Source of the DNA: Terasakiella sp033100395
GTDB taxonomy: Bacteria; Pseudomonadota; Alphaproteobacteria; Rhodospirillales; Terasakiellaceae
Length of the DNA stretch: 64,000 nucleotides
Assembly (NCBI RefSeq): GCF_033100395.1
Contig: NZ_JAWLVJ010000009.1
Coordinates: forward strand, 62,001-126,000
Reading direction: 5' to 3'
The notes below the pieces were generated by a model. It did not search any database, was not told where the DNA came from, and was given only the letters and a program-made list of their open reading frames with translations. The translations under genes and the position numbers were made by a program. Below, piece after piece: positions 42,329 to 50,705 of this stretch (position 1 is its first letter; each line of letters begins with the position of its first letter).

Positions 42329-42817
42329 CTAAATCTTATAACCCAGCTCTTTAGCCGTCTCAAAAGCACGTTTGGCGGCACGTTGACCGACATCAACGGA
42401 CCATTTCTGACCGACCTGGAGACTTGGTTGCAGAATTTGCGACGATTTCTGAACGATAGACCGACCAAGCGGGCTTTTATAATAAGCGATGGCATGTTCG
42501 ATTTCTTCAAGAGTGAACACTTTGTCATAAATCGGCACCATCATATCAAAGAAAGAACCTTTGGAGGCCCGCATTTCAGACCCCATAGCTTTTGCAATTG
42601 CGTTGGCATGCTCCTGGGTCAAACGCGAGTCTTTGGCCTGAATCTGCTTTAGCACCTCAGGGACAACAGCTCTTACTGCTTCATCCATCATCATCATCGC
42701 ACCAGAGGCTTCGATCATCTCGATAATTTTGGCTCTCTTATTTGCATCTGCGGCTTGTGTGACCGATGCAAAGACCAAAAATGACAAGAGTGACAAGCTC
42801 ATGATCAGAAAACGCAT
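42329..42817 (-). CDS. DUF2059 family exported protein
   Basis: This 162-residue protein has a signal peptide (MRFLIMSLSLLSFLVFASVTQA) and a helical DUF2059 domain, in which the motif FTLEEIEHAIAYYKSPLGRSIVQK is clear. The family is found in many proteobacteria and its function is unknown. The ATG at 42817 follows TAGGAGGAAG. It is convergent with the binding-protein gene, one base apart. Confidence 0.85.
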   Translation of the reverse strand: MRFLIMSLSLLSFLVFASVTQAADANKRAKIIEMIEASGAMMMMDEAVRAVVPEVLKQIQAKDSRLTQEHANAIAKAMGSEMRASKGSFFDMMVPIYDKVFTLEEIEHAIAYYKSPLGRSIVQKSSQILQPSLQVGQKWSVDVGQRAAKRAFETAKELGYKI

Positions 42818-42852
42818 TTCTTCCTCCTAAAATATAATCCGACCATCACCCT

Positions 42853-42879
42853 AGCCTTTTAACGATATTTTAAAAGGCT
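42853..42879. other. A+T-rich hairpin in the DUF2059 upstream region
   Basis: AGCCTTTTAA and TTAAAAGGCT form a perfect 10-bp stem with a 7-base loop, just ahead of the DUF2059 gene. It could serve as a terminator for rightward or leftward transcription, or lie in the DUF2059 leader. Confidence 0.4.
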
Positions 42880-42892
42880 TTTCTCGCAAAAA

Positions 42893-42927
42893 AAGCTCTC
42901 TTTCCGCCAAGGAGGGAAAGAGAGCTT
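42893..42927 (-). terminator. Rho-independent terminator downstream of cobC
   Basis: A perfect 13-bp stem, AAGCTCTCTTTCC with GGAAAGAGAGCTT, followed on the minus strand by TTTTT, lies about 120 bases beyond cobC. It is the terminator of the leftward cobS-cobC transcript. The remaining 42928-43047 stretch shows no gene. Confidence 0.8.
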
Positions 42928-43047
42928 GAAGTGCTGAACGAAGGAGGGTAAATCCAGCGTAAATGATCATAAAGACTGATCAGAGCCTTTGATCTTTTTC
43001 AGACTAATAGATGCCCGTCGCCTCTGTAATTGCGAAATCTCAATTTT

Positions 43048-43659
43048 CTATATATTTACCCCGCCAACCGACCAGGCCTCTGGCTTTCCTTCCTGATTGA
43101 TATGACTGATGCGACTGATCGAGAGCGTTTCGATTTTTAAACGCAAGGCAGCTGTTGGTGTTATATCCAGGGCTTGGGCTAAGGCTGCACGGATGGTTCC
43201 GGCATGTGCCACACAAATAATGTCGGCCCCTTCATATTTACGAACCAGATGACGGATACATTTTTCGACCCGTTTACACAGAGTCTCAAAACTTTCTCCA
43301 TCCGGCGGGCAATGACCAGCCGGGTCGTCCCAAAACGCCAGACTTTCCGGATCATCTTCCAGATCATCCCAGGTCTTGCTTTGCCACAGGCCGAAATTCT
43401 GTTCCATCAATTCTTTATAAGCCAGCGGACGAATTGTCCAATCGCGCATGGCAGCAACCGCTTTGGCTGTCTTTTTGGTACGCGACAGGCTGGAAGTCAC
43501 CCAAAGCGCATCTTCTGGCAACAGGTCTGCGACTTTTTGCAGGCTTGCTTCATCTTTCAAATTACAACCCACATCACGCTGTCCATAAATACGCCCCGGC
43601 ATCATGGCTTTGACGGGTGCATGGCGCACCCAGTGAAAATTGGTGATGGTGATTGTCAT
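43048..43659 (-). CDS. cobC: Histidine phosphatase, putative alpha-ribazole-5'-phosphate phosphatase
   Basis: This 203-residue protein of the histidine phosphatase superfamily starts with the catalytic RHAP motif (HWVRHAPVKA), followed by SSLSRTKKTAKAV and a late VAHAGTIRAAL. The link to cobS, with which it overlaps by four bases (ATGA), suggests that it removes phosphate from alpha-ribazole phosphate or adenosylcobalamin phosphate at the end of cobalamin synthesis. Other histidine phosphatases cannot be ruled out from sequence alone. Confidence 0.8.
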   Translation of the reverse strand: MTITITNFHWVRHAPVKAMMPGRIYGQRDVGCNLKDEASLQKVADLLPEDALWVTSSLSRTKKTAKAVAAMRDWTIRPLAYKELMEQNFGLWQSKTWDDLEDDPESLAFWDDPAGHCPPDGESFETLCKRVEKCIRHLVRKYEGADIICVAHAGTIRAALAQALDITPTAALRLKIETLSISRISHINQEGKPEAWSVGGVNI

Positions 43660-44450
43660 ACGGTCGCGACCAATACCATCAAGGCAACAATCTCTACAAT
43701 CTGTTGCGAAGCCCCACAGACATCCCCGGTATGCCCGCCGATCTGTTTTTCCGCCAGTCGCGCAAAGCCAAACAGTGCCAGCGCACAGATCAACATCGCA
43801 AGCAGTCCTTCCACCAAGGTGGCTGCGGCAATAAAAAAAGCAGCGCCAAGGAAAATGCCCTGCAGTACAATGACCAGATCTGGCTTTTCCATCTTTGCCG
43901 CCAAACCGTCCGTTCGGGCAGGCGACAGAATGGCAAGCAACACGACAGGACCAACACGCGATAGTGCAGAAACGGCAACAATCGCAGCTGCTGCAATGGT
44001 CCAGTCGTCAAACCCGGCGAGACAGGCAACGCGCAGGCCAATGGAAAAGATCATAGCCAGCACACCATAAGCCCCGACCCGGCTGTCGCGCATGATCTCC
44101 AGTTTACGCTCTTTCTCATAGCCACCGCCAAAACCGTCAGCCACATCGGCCAGGCCATCTTCATGCAGGGCCCCCGTGACCAGCACGCAGGTCAAAACAC
44201 CGATGAGGGCGCAGACCAGATCAGGCAAGTTTGTCAGATGGGCAAGGCTGAACACCGTCGCCCCGATGGCACCGACCAGCAACCCTAAAACTGGAAAAAC
44301 TCTTAACGCTCTATTTAAAGCTTGGTCGGGGATATCGCCGTTCAACTTCCACGGAATGCGGGTCAGAAATACCAATGCCAATTGCACATCTTCCCACCAA
44401 CTTTGCAGGTTTTGTGCGTTTTTATTGAATGAAGAACTGGTATCGCTCAT
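43656..44450 (-). CDS. cobS: Adenosylcobinamide-GDP ribazoletransferase (cobalamin synthase)
   Basis: This membrane enzyme joins adenosylcobinamide-GDP to alpha-ribazole. Note that it is the anaerobic-nomenclature CobS (also called CobV), not the chelatase subunit. It has 264 residues, with the family signature LHEDGLADVADGFGGGYEKERKLEIMRDSRVGAYG and several hydrophobic helices in the C-terminal two-thirds. ATG at 44450. It overlaps cobC and is divergent from cobT, which shares the 77-base gap. Confidence 0.93.
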   Translation of the reverse strand: MSDTSSSFNKNAQNLQSWWEDVQLALVFLTRIPWKLNGDIPDQALNRALRVFPVLGLLVGAIGATVFSLAHLTNLPDLVCALIGVLTCVLVTGALHEDGLADVADGFGGGYEKERKLEIMRDSRVGAYGVLAMIFSIGLRVACLAGFDDWTIAAAAIVAVSALSRVGPVVLLAILSPARTDGLAAKMEKPDLVIVLQGIFLGAAFFIAAATLVEGLLAMLICALALFGFARLAEKQIGGHTGDVCGASQQIVEIVALMVLVATV

Positions 44451-44527
44451 GACCTGATGCTATGTCTGTTTTAACTATTTTTGACTTATACCCCAACCAA
44501 CTAGGTTGGGAAAGGGAGTAACAGGCC

Positions 44528-45562
44528 GTGACGACATTGCCCCACGTGAAATCCATCGAAGACATCCGCAACATTCTGGGTAACCTGCCTGCACGCAGTG
44601 AAGAAGCCTTGCAAAATGCGCAAGCACGTGAACCACAGCTGACCAAGCCGGAAGGCGCATTGGGTCGTCTGGAAGATATCAGTCACTGGGTTGCCGCCTG
44701 GCAAGGAAACTATCCGCCGCGCATCCGTTCGGTCCATTGTAATGTCTATGCAGGCAACCACGGGGTTGTCGCCCAAGGTGTTTCTGCTTATCCGGCCGAA
44801 GTCACCAAACAGATGGTGCAAAACTTCATTGATGGCGGGGCAGCCGTTAACCAGCTGTGCGGCACCTTTGATGTAGACCTGCAAGTCCATGAAATGGCTT
44901 TGGACCAACCTACCGACGATATGTCACAAGGCCCGGCCATGTCTGATGAAGATGCAGCCGAAGCTTTCTTTTATGGCATGACGACAGTGAAAGATCATAC
45001 TGACCTTCTCTGTGTCGGTGAAATGGGCATTGGCAACACAACAGCCGCTGCTGCTGTGGCATTTGGCCTTTATGGCGGGGATGTGGATACCTGGGTTGGT
45101 CGCGGCACAGGCGTGGATGATGAAACCCTGAAACATAAAGCCGAAGTGGTCGCGGCCTCTGTTGCCAAGAACAAAGAAAACATCACCGACGGGCTGGATG
45201 TGATGCGCTGCCTGGGGGGGCGCGAACTGGCCGCCATGGCAGGCGCCGTTTTGGCCGCACGCCTGAAAGGCGTTCCCGTTTTGCTGGATGGATATGTCTC
45301 CACCAGCGCGGTTGCCGTTCTGGAAGCCACCTGTGCCGGGGCCTTGGATCACTGCATCGTTGCGCATAATTCGGTTGAACCGGGCCATCAATTGCTTTGT
45401 GAAAAACTAAACAAAAAGCCTTTGTTCGACATGGGCATGCGTCTGGGCGAAGGCAGTGGTGCAGTACTGGCTGTTGGTATGGTACGCGCAGCTGTGGCAT
45501 GCCATAACGAGATGGCTACTTTTGGCGATGCGGGTGTGTCCACCAAAGGCAGCGAGGCGTGA
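44528..45562 (+). CDS. cobT: Nicotinate-nucleotide-dimethylbenzimidazole phosphoribosyltransferase
   Basis: CobT makes alpha-ribazole phosphate from nicotinate mononucleotide and DMB (this is CobT in the Salmonella naming, CobU in the aerobic naming). The 344-residue protein has KPEGALGRLEDISHW, GNHGVVAQGVSAYP, MGIGNTTAAAAV, and the C-terminal LGEGSGAVLA that carries the catalytic Glu. The start is GTG at 44528 with AGGGAG upstream. GTGA overlap with the DMT gene follows. No B12 riboswitch is seen in the short leader. Confidence 0.95.
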   Translation: MTTLPHVKSIEDIRNILGNLPARSEEALQNAQAREPQLTKPEGALGRLEDISHWVAAWQGNYPPRIRSVHCNVYAGNHGVVAQGVSAYPAEVTKQMVQNFIDGGAAVNQLCGTFDVDLQVHEMALDQPTDDMSQGPAMSDEDAAEAFFYGMTTVKDHTDLLCVGEMGIGNTTAAAAVAFGLYGGDVDTWVGRGTGVDDETLKHKAEVVAASVAKNKENITDGLDVMRCLGGRELAAMAGAVLAARLKGVPVLLDGYVSTSAVAVLEATCAGALDHCIVAHNSVEPGHQLLCEKLNKKPLFDMGMRLGEGSGAVLAVGMVRAAVACHNEMATFGDAGVSTKGSEA

Positions 45563-46449
45563 GCACCACGTCCCTTTCCCTTAAAGGATTTGCCACGCTG
45601 ATCTTGTTGGCGATGATCTGGGGATCAAGCTTTACCTTCATCAAAGTGGCGTTGGAAACCATCAACCCGCTTTCCATTGCCGCCGGGCGCATCAGTCTGG
45701 CTGCTGTGGTACTGCTCTCCATTGCCTATATCCGTAAGGAAACCTTCCCGCGTGAATTAAATATCTGGGGATGGTTGCTGGCTCTGGCCGTTTTGGGCAA
45801 TGCCGCCCCTTTCTTCCTGATCGGATGGGGGGAACATAATGTGGATAGCGGCATGACATCCGTTCTGATGTCCGTCGTTCCGCTGACCGTGCCCATCATG
45901 GCCCATTTCTTCACCGATGATGAGAAGCTTACGCCCTATATGATGATTGGTGTGGTGATCGGTTTTACCGGGTTAATCGTGCTGATTGGTCCTGAAACTT
46001 TGTTGGGCCTGGGCGAAGACTTGATCAGCCAGGGTGCAATTGTTTTAGCAGCCCTTTGTTATGGGGCCGCTTCCTTGGTTGCGCGCCGTTTGCGCCATGT
46101 GCCCTTTATGGTCGTGGCCTCCGGCTCAATGATTTTGGCGGCCGCCATGATGTTGCCGACTTCGCTTATCATCGATCAGCCCTGGACCTTCACACCAGAT
46201 TTGCTGCATTGGGGGGCGATCATTTATCTAGGTCTCTTCCCCACCGCCCTTGCCAACATCCTGTTATTGCAAGTGATCAATTCCAGCGGGGTCAGTTTCC
46301 TTGCGCTTAACAACTATCTGGTGCCGGTCTTTGGCGTTGCGATTGCCGCTCTGACACTTGGCGAAGATATCCCGGCGGAAATGGTCACCGCCATGGGGAT
46401 CATCTTCTTTGGGATTTTCGTCAGTAACCTGAAACGCAAAAGCGGCTGA
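45559..46449 (+). CDS. EamA/DMT-superfamily transporter
   Basis: This 296-residue membrane protein has ten predicted helices in two EamA repeats, with MIWGSSFTFIKVALETINP at the start of the first and a similar pattern (GAIVLAALCYGAASLVARR) in the second. DMT proteins export small metabolites; the substrate is unknown. The start is a GTG that overlaps the cobT stop (GTGA), so it is co-translated with cobT. A role in moving a benzimidazole or a cobalamin precursor is possible but not shown. Confidence 0.88.
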   Translation: MSTTSLSLKGFATLILLAMIWGSSFTFIKVALETINPLSIAAGRISLAAVVLLSIAYIRKETFPRELNIWGWLLALAVLGNAAPFFLIGWGEHNVDSGMTSVLMSVVPLTVPIMAHFFTDDEKLTPYMMIGVVIGFTGLIVLIGPETLLGLGEDLISQGAIVLAALCYGAASLVARRLRHVPFMVVASGSMILAAAMMLPTSLIIDQPWTFTPDLLHWGAIIYLGLFPTALANILLLQVINSSGVSFLALNNYLVPVFGVAIAALTLGEDIPAEMVTAMGIIFFGIFVSNLKRKSG

Positions 46450-46503
46450 TTTCGTCTGTTAAATCTGATATCCTCTGCGAAAGCAGATCACAGGGGATCA
46501 CGG

Positions 46504-47193
46504 ATGCGCCGCAAGGGTCATATCGTCAACCGCTACCGCCAGCGTCTGCCCAGCGATGGGGACGAAACCCTTCTCTTTGCCGATAACCTGCCCAGATACG
46601 ATGTCTCGCGCAATGCCGACACGTTGATCAAGCTGGTGCAGATGAACCCTTATAACAAAGAAATTCTGGATCGCATGCATATGCTGGATGCACCGGATTG
46701 CTGGCTGGTGTCGGGCTGTTTGTTCCAGACGGTCTGGAACGTGATTGACGGCAAGGCACCATCTGATGGCATTCTGGATTACGACCTGATCTATTATGAT
46801 CCCGACCAAAGCCGCGAGGCCGAAGAAGCCATGGCCCGGAAGGTTGAAACCATTTTCAGTGACTTAAACATCAAGATCGAGATCAAAAACCAGTCACGCG
46901 TCCATATGTGGTATCAGCCCAAATTCGGCCTGGAATATCCGGAACTAACTTCGGCAACCGAGTCGCTCCATTACTACCCCGCCAAAGTGCAGGCCGTCGC
47001 CTTGCAAGGCCGGGGGCGAGGCCGCATTTCCTATGATGCGCCTTTCGGATTTGAAAACCTGCTGCGCCAAGTCGTGCGCCCCAACCACGCCCTCGAATTC
47101 CCCGATATTTATGAGAAAAAGACGGCAAGATGGAAAGAGGTTTGGGAGAATTTAAAGATCTATCCTTGGGCGGCTGAGCCAGAACAACCTTAA
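46504..47193 (+). CDS. Nucleotidyltransferase-family protein (NTP_transf_6-like)
   Basis: This 229-residue protein shows the NTP_transf_6 (DUF925) layout: DCWLVSGCLFQTVWNVIDGK, ILDYDLIYYDPD with the DxD metal motif, KIEIKNQSRVHMWY, and FGFENLLRQVVRPN. The substrate is unknown and no partner is coded nearby. It lies 54 bases after the DMT gene and ends at a clear terminator (47192-47230). Confidence 0.82.
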   Translation: MRRKGHIVNRYRQRLPSDGDETLLFADNLPRYDVSRNADTLIKLVQMNPYNKEILDRMHMLDAPDCWLVSGCLFQTVWNVIDGKAPSDGILDYDLIYYDPDQSREAEEAMARKVETIFSDLNIKIEIKNQSRVHMWYQPKFGLEYPELTSATESLHYYPAKVQAVALQGRGRGRISYDAPFGFENLLRQVVRPNHALEFPDIYEKKTARWKEVWENLKIYPWAAEPEQP

Positions 47194-47230
47194 AACCTGT
47201 CATGGCCTTTGTGCCGGGATGACAGGTTTT
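47192..47230 (+). terminator. Hairpin terminator after the nucleotidyltransferase gene
   Basis: AAAACCTGTCAT (47192-47203) pairs with ATGACAGGTTTT (47219-47230), giving a 12-bp perfect stem that ends in T residues. The A/T ends let it work in both directions between convergent genes. Confidence 0.75.
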
Positions 47231-47251
47231 ATGGGGTGGAGGCTGGTTTCC

Positions 47252-47686
47252 TCAGCTCATCTCAATATGCACATCATTGGGAAAAGGGCGGCCTGAACCT
47301 GTTTCCAGATACTGTTTTAAACTCAGCATAAAGACCGCCCATTTGGTGGAACAATGGTGGAAGAAGGGGATTTCTTCGGCCCAGTCGGCATGTTTGAAAT
47401 AGAGCAGGGTCTGGGTGTCGGTTTCTTCGATGTTGAAATGGATTTGGGTGCCGATCCATTCTTCAATCCCGGCTGTCACCGTCCAGATGATGTGATCTTT
47501 CGTTACCTGAGTAACTTCCATATCAGGTCCCATGGTGGGGAAGCGAAATTCCAGTTTTCCGCCGGCATCCGGGTTTCCGCTTGTGTGGGTGGTCCACCAA
47601 CTGTTGAGGCCATTCAGCGTGGTCAGCGCATCAAACACTTTATTTGCAGAAGCTGTGGTTCCGATCATCAGGCAAATATTGGGCAT
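47252..47686 (-). CDS. SRPBCC/AHSA1-family protein
   Basis: This 144-residue START-like protein reads MIGTTASANKVFDALTTLNGLNSWW, GKLEFRFP and a C-terminal helix CSTKWAVFMLSLKQYLETG. Such proteins bind small hydrophobic ligands, and the family occurs often beside ArsR regulators. The gene is divergent from the ArsR gene at 47836, which is followed by a second SRPBCC gene. A shared A+T-rich intergenic region could hold the ArsR operator. Confidence 0.85.
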   Translation of the reverse strand: MPNICLMIGTTASANKVFDALTTLNGLNSWWTTHTSGNPDAGGKLEFRFPTMGPDMEVTQVTKDHIIWTVTAGIEEWIGTQIHFNIEETDTQTLLYFKHADWAEEIPFFHHCSTKWAVFMLSLKQYLETGSGRPFPNDVHIEMS

Positions 47687-47835
47687 GAGTTTATCCTTTT
47701 GAGAAAATTGAACTGCTTTTAAGTGTAAAGCCCCTATGTTGATTTAATATCAAATTATAGAGATTTTATAATATATTGATTCTATTAAATTTAATTGCGT
47801 TTACTTCGGCATAAATAGGTTTATAATTTCCAATT

Positions 47836-48156
47836 ATGGAAAATGAAAACCAGCTGGACCTTATTTTTGCAGCCCTTGCAGATCAACGTCGCCGTCAGAT
47901 CGTCGAAGATGTGTCGGAAGGGGCGCGTTCGGTTGGTGAAATTGCAGCGCGGCTGGACTTAAAAGTCAGTGCTGCTTCCAAACATATTGCCCAGTTGGAA
48001 GAAGCCGGGATTATTTACAAGACCCGACAAGGGCGCACGATCTATTGCCATATCAATTTCGATGTCTGGAAAATTGTCGCCGCTCACATCGCACGTCAGG
48101 CCAGTTTCTGGAACAACCGCTTGAACGAGCTGGACGCATTTTTAAGTAAGGTATAA
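47836..48156 (+). CDS. ArsR-family winged-helix regulator
   Basis: This 106-residue regulator has a winged helix with LIFAALADQRRRQIVEDVSE, SVGEIAARLDLKVSAASKHIAQLEEAGIIYKTRQGRTIYCHINF. It has no obvious metal-binding cysteines, so it is not a typical arsenic sensor; it belongs to the subgroup linked to AHSA1/SRPBCC proteins. The SRPBCC gene follows four bases after its stop. The A+T-rich stretch at 47730-47800 contains several imperfect inverted repeats suited to an operator. Confidence 0.88.
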   Translation: MENENQLDLIFAALADQRRRQIVEDVSEGARSVGEIAARLDLKVSAASKHIAQLEEAGIIYKTRQGRTIYCHINFDVWKIVAAHIARQASFWNNRLNELDAFLSKV

Positions 48157-48160
48157 CGCT

Positions 48161-48592
48161 ATGAGCATGGACCCTGTTGTAATTAAACGCACCTTTGCCT
48201 GCACAAAACGCCAGTTGTTTGACGCTTGGTCAAAGCCGGAACTGATGGCACAGTGGTTTTATGCAGGCGCGACCCTCCATACCCAAAGCACGGTGACCAG
48301 TTCTTTCGTGGTCGGTGGGGCCTATGAACTGATTATGCATGATCTGGATCAGGACCATGTCATGTCCGGGACCTATAAAACCATCATCCGTTATAGTCAT
48401 ATCAGCTTTACCTGGACGTCTATGATGGCAACGGACAGTCTGGTGGCGTTGGAATTTAAGGAGCTGTCGCCCAATCGCACAGAAATGACCCTGACCCACA
48501 GTGATTTCCCATCCGAGGAATCGCGCAATGCCCATAATGAAGGCTGGGGGCGGTGTCTGGCGAGTTTGGAGAAATTTTTGTTGGGCTACTAA
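48161..48592 (+). CDS. SRPBCC/AHSA1-family protein
   Basis: This 143-residue protein reads VIKRTFACTKRQLFDAWSKPELMAQWFY and, at the C-terminus, NAHNEGWGRCLASLEKFLLGY, typical of AHSA1-type START domains. It is in an operon with the ArsR regulator and is a paralogue of the divergent gene at 47252, to which it is only distantly similar. The ligand is unknown. Confidence 0.85.
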   Translation: MSMDPVVIKRTFACTKRQLFDAWSKPELMAQWFYAGATLHTQSTVTSSFVVGGAYELIMHDLDQDHVMSGTYKTIIRYSHISFTWTSMMATDSLVALEFKELSPNRTEMTLTHSDFPSEESRNAHNEGWGRCLASLEKFLLGY

Positions 48593-48674
48593 CGTCTGAA
48601 TTTATTGGTTTTAAAACCCCTGACACTTCCTACATATGAATCGTGCCTGAAATGATCATATCGACAGGGAAGCC

Positions 48675-50663
48675 ATGTCACCGCCGAAGCCACAGGAAGC
48701 CTGGGACCAGGTGCCGATCGCGTTGCAGTATCTCGACACAGGGGTCGCGATATTCGATCAGGATTTGTGTCTGGCGATCTGGAATCAGCAATTTGTGGAA
48801 ATTTTGAACTTCCCCGAAGCGATGATGAAACGGGGCTTGCGGCTTGAAGATTTTTTCCGATGCAATGCAGAGCGCGGCGAATATGGGGCAGGCGATATTG
48901 ATGAGCTGATTGATGCCCGCATGGCCCTGATCCAGCAACGAATTTCTCACAAGGAAGAACGTGATCGCGCCGACGGTCGGGTGATTGAGGTCAAAGACGC
49001 CCCGCTGCCTGATGGCGGTGTGGTCTTTATGTATGAAGATATCAGCGATCACGTAAACGCCCATAAAGAGATCGAAGCCAAGCTGGAAGCCAGCCACAAA
49101 CGATTATCTGACATTGCAGAATCCGCATCGGACTGGTTTTGGGAAATGGGGCCGGACTTTCGCTTTATCTATCTATCTTCGCGCTTTTTCAAAATCTTTG
49201 ATCTGGAACGTGACGCCATCATCGGCAAAACCCGCGAAGAATTCGCCAATCAAAGTGAAGTCCTGGGCGATCCGGAAAAATGGCAACGTCACCGCCAGGA
49301 TCTGGAAAATCATCTGCCTGTCGAAAATTTCATCTATAGCGCCATCGTGCGCGGCGGCACCATCGGCCATATCCGCATAAGCGGCATCCCGATTTTTGAT
49401 GAGAAGGGGAATTTCGAAGGCTATCGCGGGGCAGGCACCAACGTAACCAAGGAAGTCGAAGCCGAACGTGCCCTGATCCATGCCAAGGAACAGGCCGAAG
49501 AAGCCAACCGGGCAAAATCTGAGTTCCTGTCACGTATGAGCCATGAGCTTCGCACGCCCTTAAACGGTATCCTCGGTTTTACCCAATTGTTGCAATATAA
49601 TCCGAAAGAAAAGCTTTCCCCGCTTCAGACCAAATATACCGATGATATTTTGCAGGCGGGCAATCATTTGCTGGCGCTGATCAATGAAGTGCTGGATCTG
49701 GCGAAGATCGAAAGCGGCAATGTGACTTTAAAGTTTGAACCTGTCGATGTGGCCGTGCTGGTGCGTGAATGTATGCTGATTGTTGCCCCGATCTCGGAAG
49801 TGCGTGACATCAAGTTGGTGGATGAAACCGCCCATCTGGCCGATCCGATCCATATTCTGGCTGACTTTGTGCGCATTAAAGAGATCATGATTAATCTGCT
49901 TTCTAACGCGATTAAATATAACCGGGAACACGGCACGGTCTTTGTGCGCTGTCAGGATCAGTTAAACGGCAAGGTGCGGGTGTTTGTGCGCGATACGGGC
50001 AAAGGCATCTCCCAGGCCAAACAGATGGAACTGTTCCAGCCCTTTAACCGTCTGGGGGAAGAATATGGCACGGTGGAAGGCACCGGCATTGGCCTGACCA
50101 TTACCCGGCGTCTGGTGGAACTGATGGGTGGTGAAATCGGCGTTGTCAGCAAGTCGGGGGAAGGATCGACTTTCTGGTTTGATATCCCAAGCGCTGATGC
50201 GGCACAGAAGGTGGAGGAGAGTGAACAAAAAGTTGTCTCCGATGCCTTTGTCATGGATATCTCCAAAACCGGAGACCACGATATTCTTTATGTGGAAGAT
50301 AACGCCGCCAACATCCGCCTGATGGAAGGGCTGTTTAAAGATATCCCCAACCTGACCCTCCATATCGCCAGAAACGGACTGGAAGGCCTGAAACGGGTGG
50401 AACGCATCAAACCCTCTTTGATGTTGCTGGATATGGAACTGCCTGTGTTGAACGGGATGGAGACTCTGGAAGAGCTGCGCAAAAAAGACGCCGTCAAGGA
50501 TACCCCTGTCATCGCGCTCAGCGCCAGTGCCATGCCCAAAGATATCGAACAGGCACTGGACGCCGGCTGCATCGACTACCAAACCAAACCCATCAACCTG
50601 GGGCGCTTCTTAATGTGTATTTGCGATGCACTGGTGAAATATGGTGTGAAATCGCAGAAATAG
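48675..50663 (+). CDS. Soluble hybrid histidine kinase (PAS-PAS-HisKA-HATPase-REC)
   Basis: This 662-residue cytoplasmic kinase has a PAS_7-like domain (residues 10-130: LQYLDTGVAIFDQDLCLAIWN), a second PAS/PAC (residues 140-262), HisKA with the phospho-acceptor His290 (SRMSHELRTPLNG), an HATPase with NLLSNAIKYN, DTGKGIS and GTGIGLTI, and a C-terminal receiver whose acceptor is Asp586 (MLLDMELPVLNG). No membrane segment is visible. AGGGAA precedes the ATG at 48675. No cognate output regulator is adjacent. A bidirectional hairpin at 50669 follows. Confidence 0.92.
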   Translation: MSPPKPQEAWDQVPIALQYLDTGVAIFDQDLCLAIWNQQFVEILNFPEAMMKRGLRLEDFFRCNAERGEYGAGDIDELIDARMALIQQRISHKEERDRADGRVIEVKDAPLPDGGVVFMYEDISDHVNAHKEIEAKLEASHKRLSDIAESASDWFWEMGPDFRFIYLSSRFFKIFDLERDAIIGKTREEFANQSEVLGDPEKWQRHRQDLENHLPVENFIYSAIVRGGTIGHIRISGIPIFDEKGNFEGYRGAGTNVTKEVEAERALIHAKEQAEEANRAKSEFLSRMSHELRTPLNGILGFTQLLQYNPKEKLSPLQTKYTDDILQAGNHLLALINEVLDLAKIESGNVTLKFEPVDVAVLVRECMLIVAPISEVRDIKLVDETAHLADPIHILADFVRIKEIMINLLSNAIKYNREHGTVFVRCQDQLNGKVRVFVRDTGKGISQAKQMELFQPFNRLGEEYGTVEGTGIGLTITRRLVELMGGEIGVVSKSGEGSTFWFDIPSADAAQKVEESEQKVVSDAFVMDISKTGDHDILYVEDNAANIRLMEGLFKDIPNLTLHIARNGLEGLKRVERIKPSLMLLDMELPVLNGMETLEELRKKDAVKDTPVIALSASAMPKDIEQALDAGCIDYQTKPINLGRFLMCICDALVKYGVKSQK

Positions 50664-50668
50664 TTTTT

Positions 50669-50701
50669 AAAAGGGCTGCATGACTCATATTCAGCCCTTT
50701 T
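50669..50701. terminator. Bidirectional terminator between the hybrid kinase and the PG-binding-like gene
   Basis: AAAAGGGCTG (50669-50678) pairs with CAGCCCTTTT (50692-50701) around a 13-base loop; it ends both converging transcripts. Confidence 0.75.
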
Positions 50702-50705
50702 ACAT

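Noticed and set aside
44451..44527. A cobalamin riboswitch between cobS and cobT
   Set aside because: The gap is 77 bases, too short for the structure, and no B12-box-like sequence is seen.
46504..47193. A toxin-antitoxin (MNT/HEPN) nucleotidyltransferase
   Set aside because: The layout fits the larger NTP_transf_6 family, and no small HEPN partner is adjacent.
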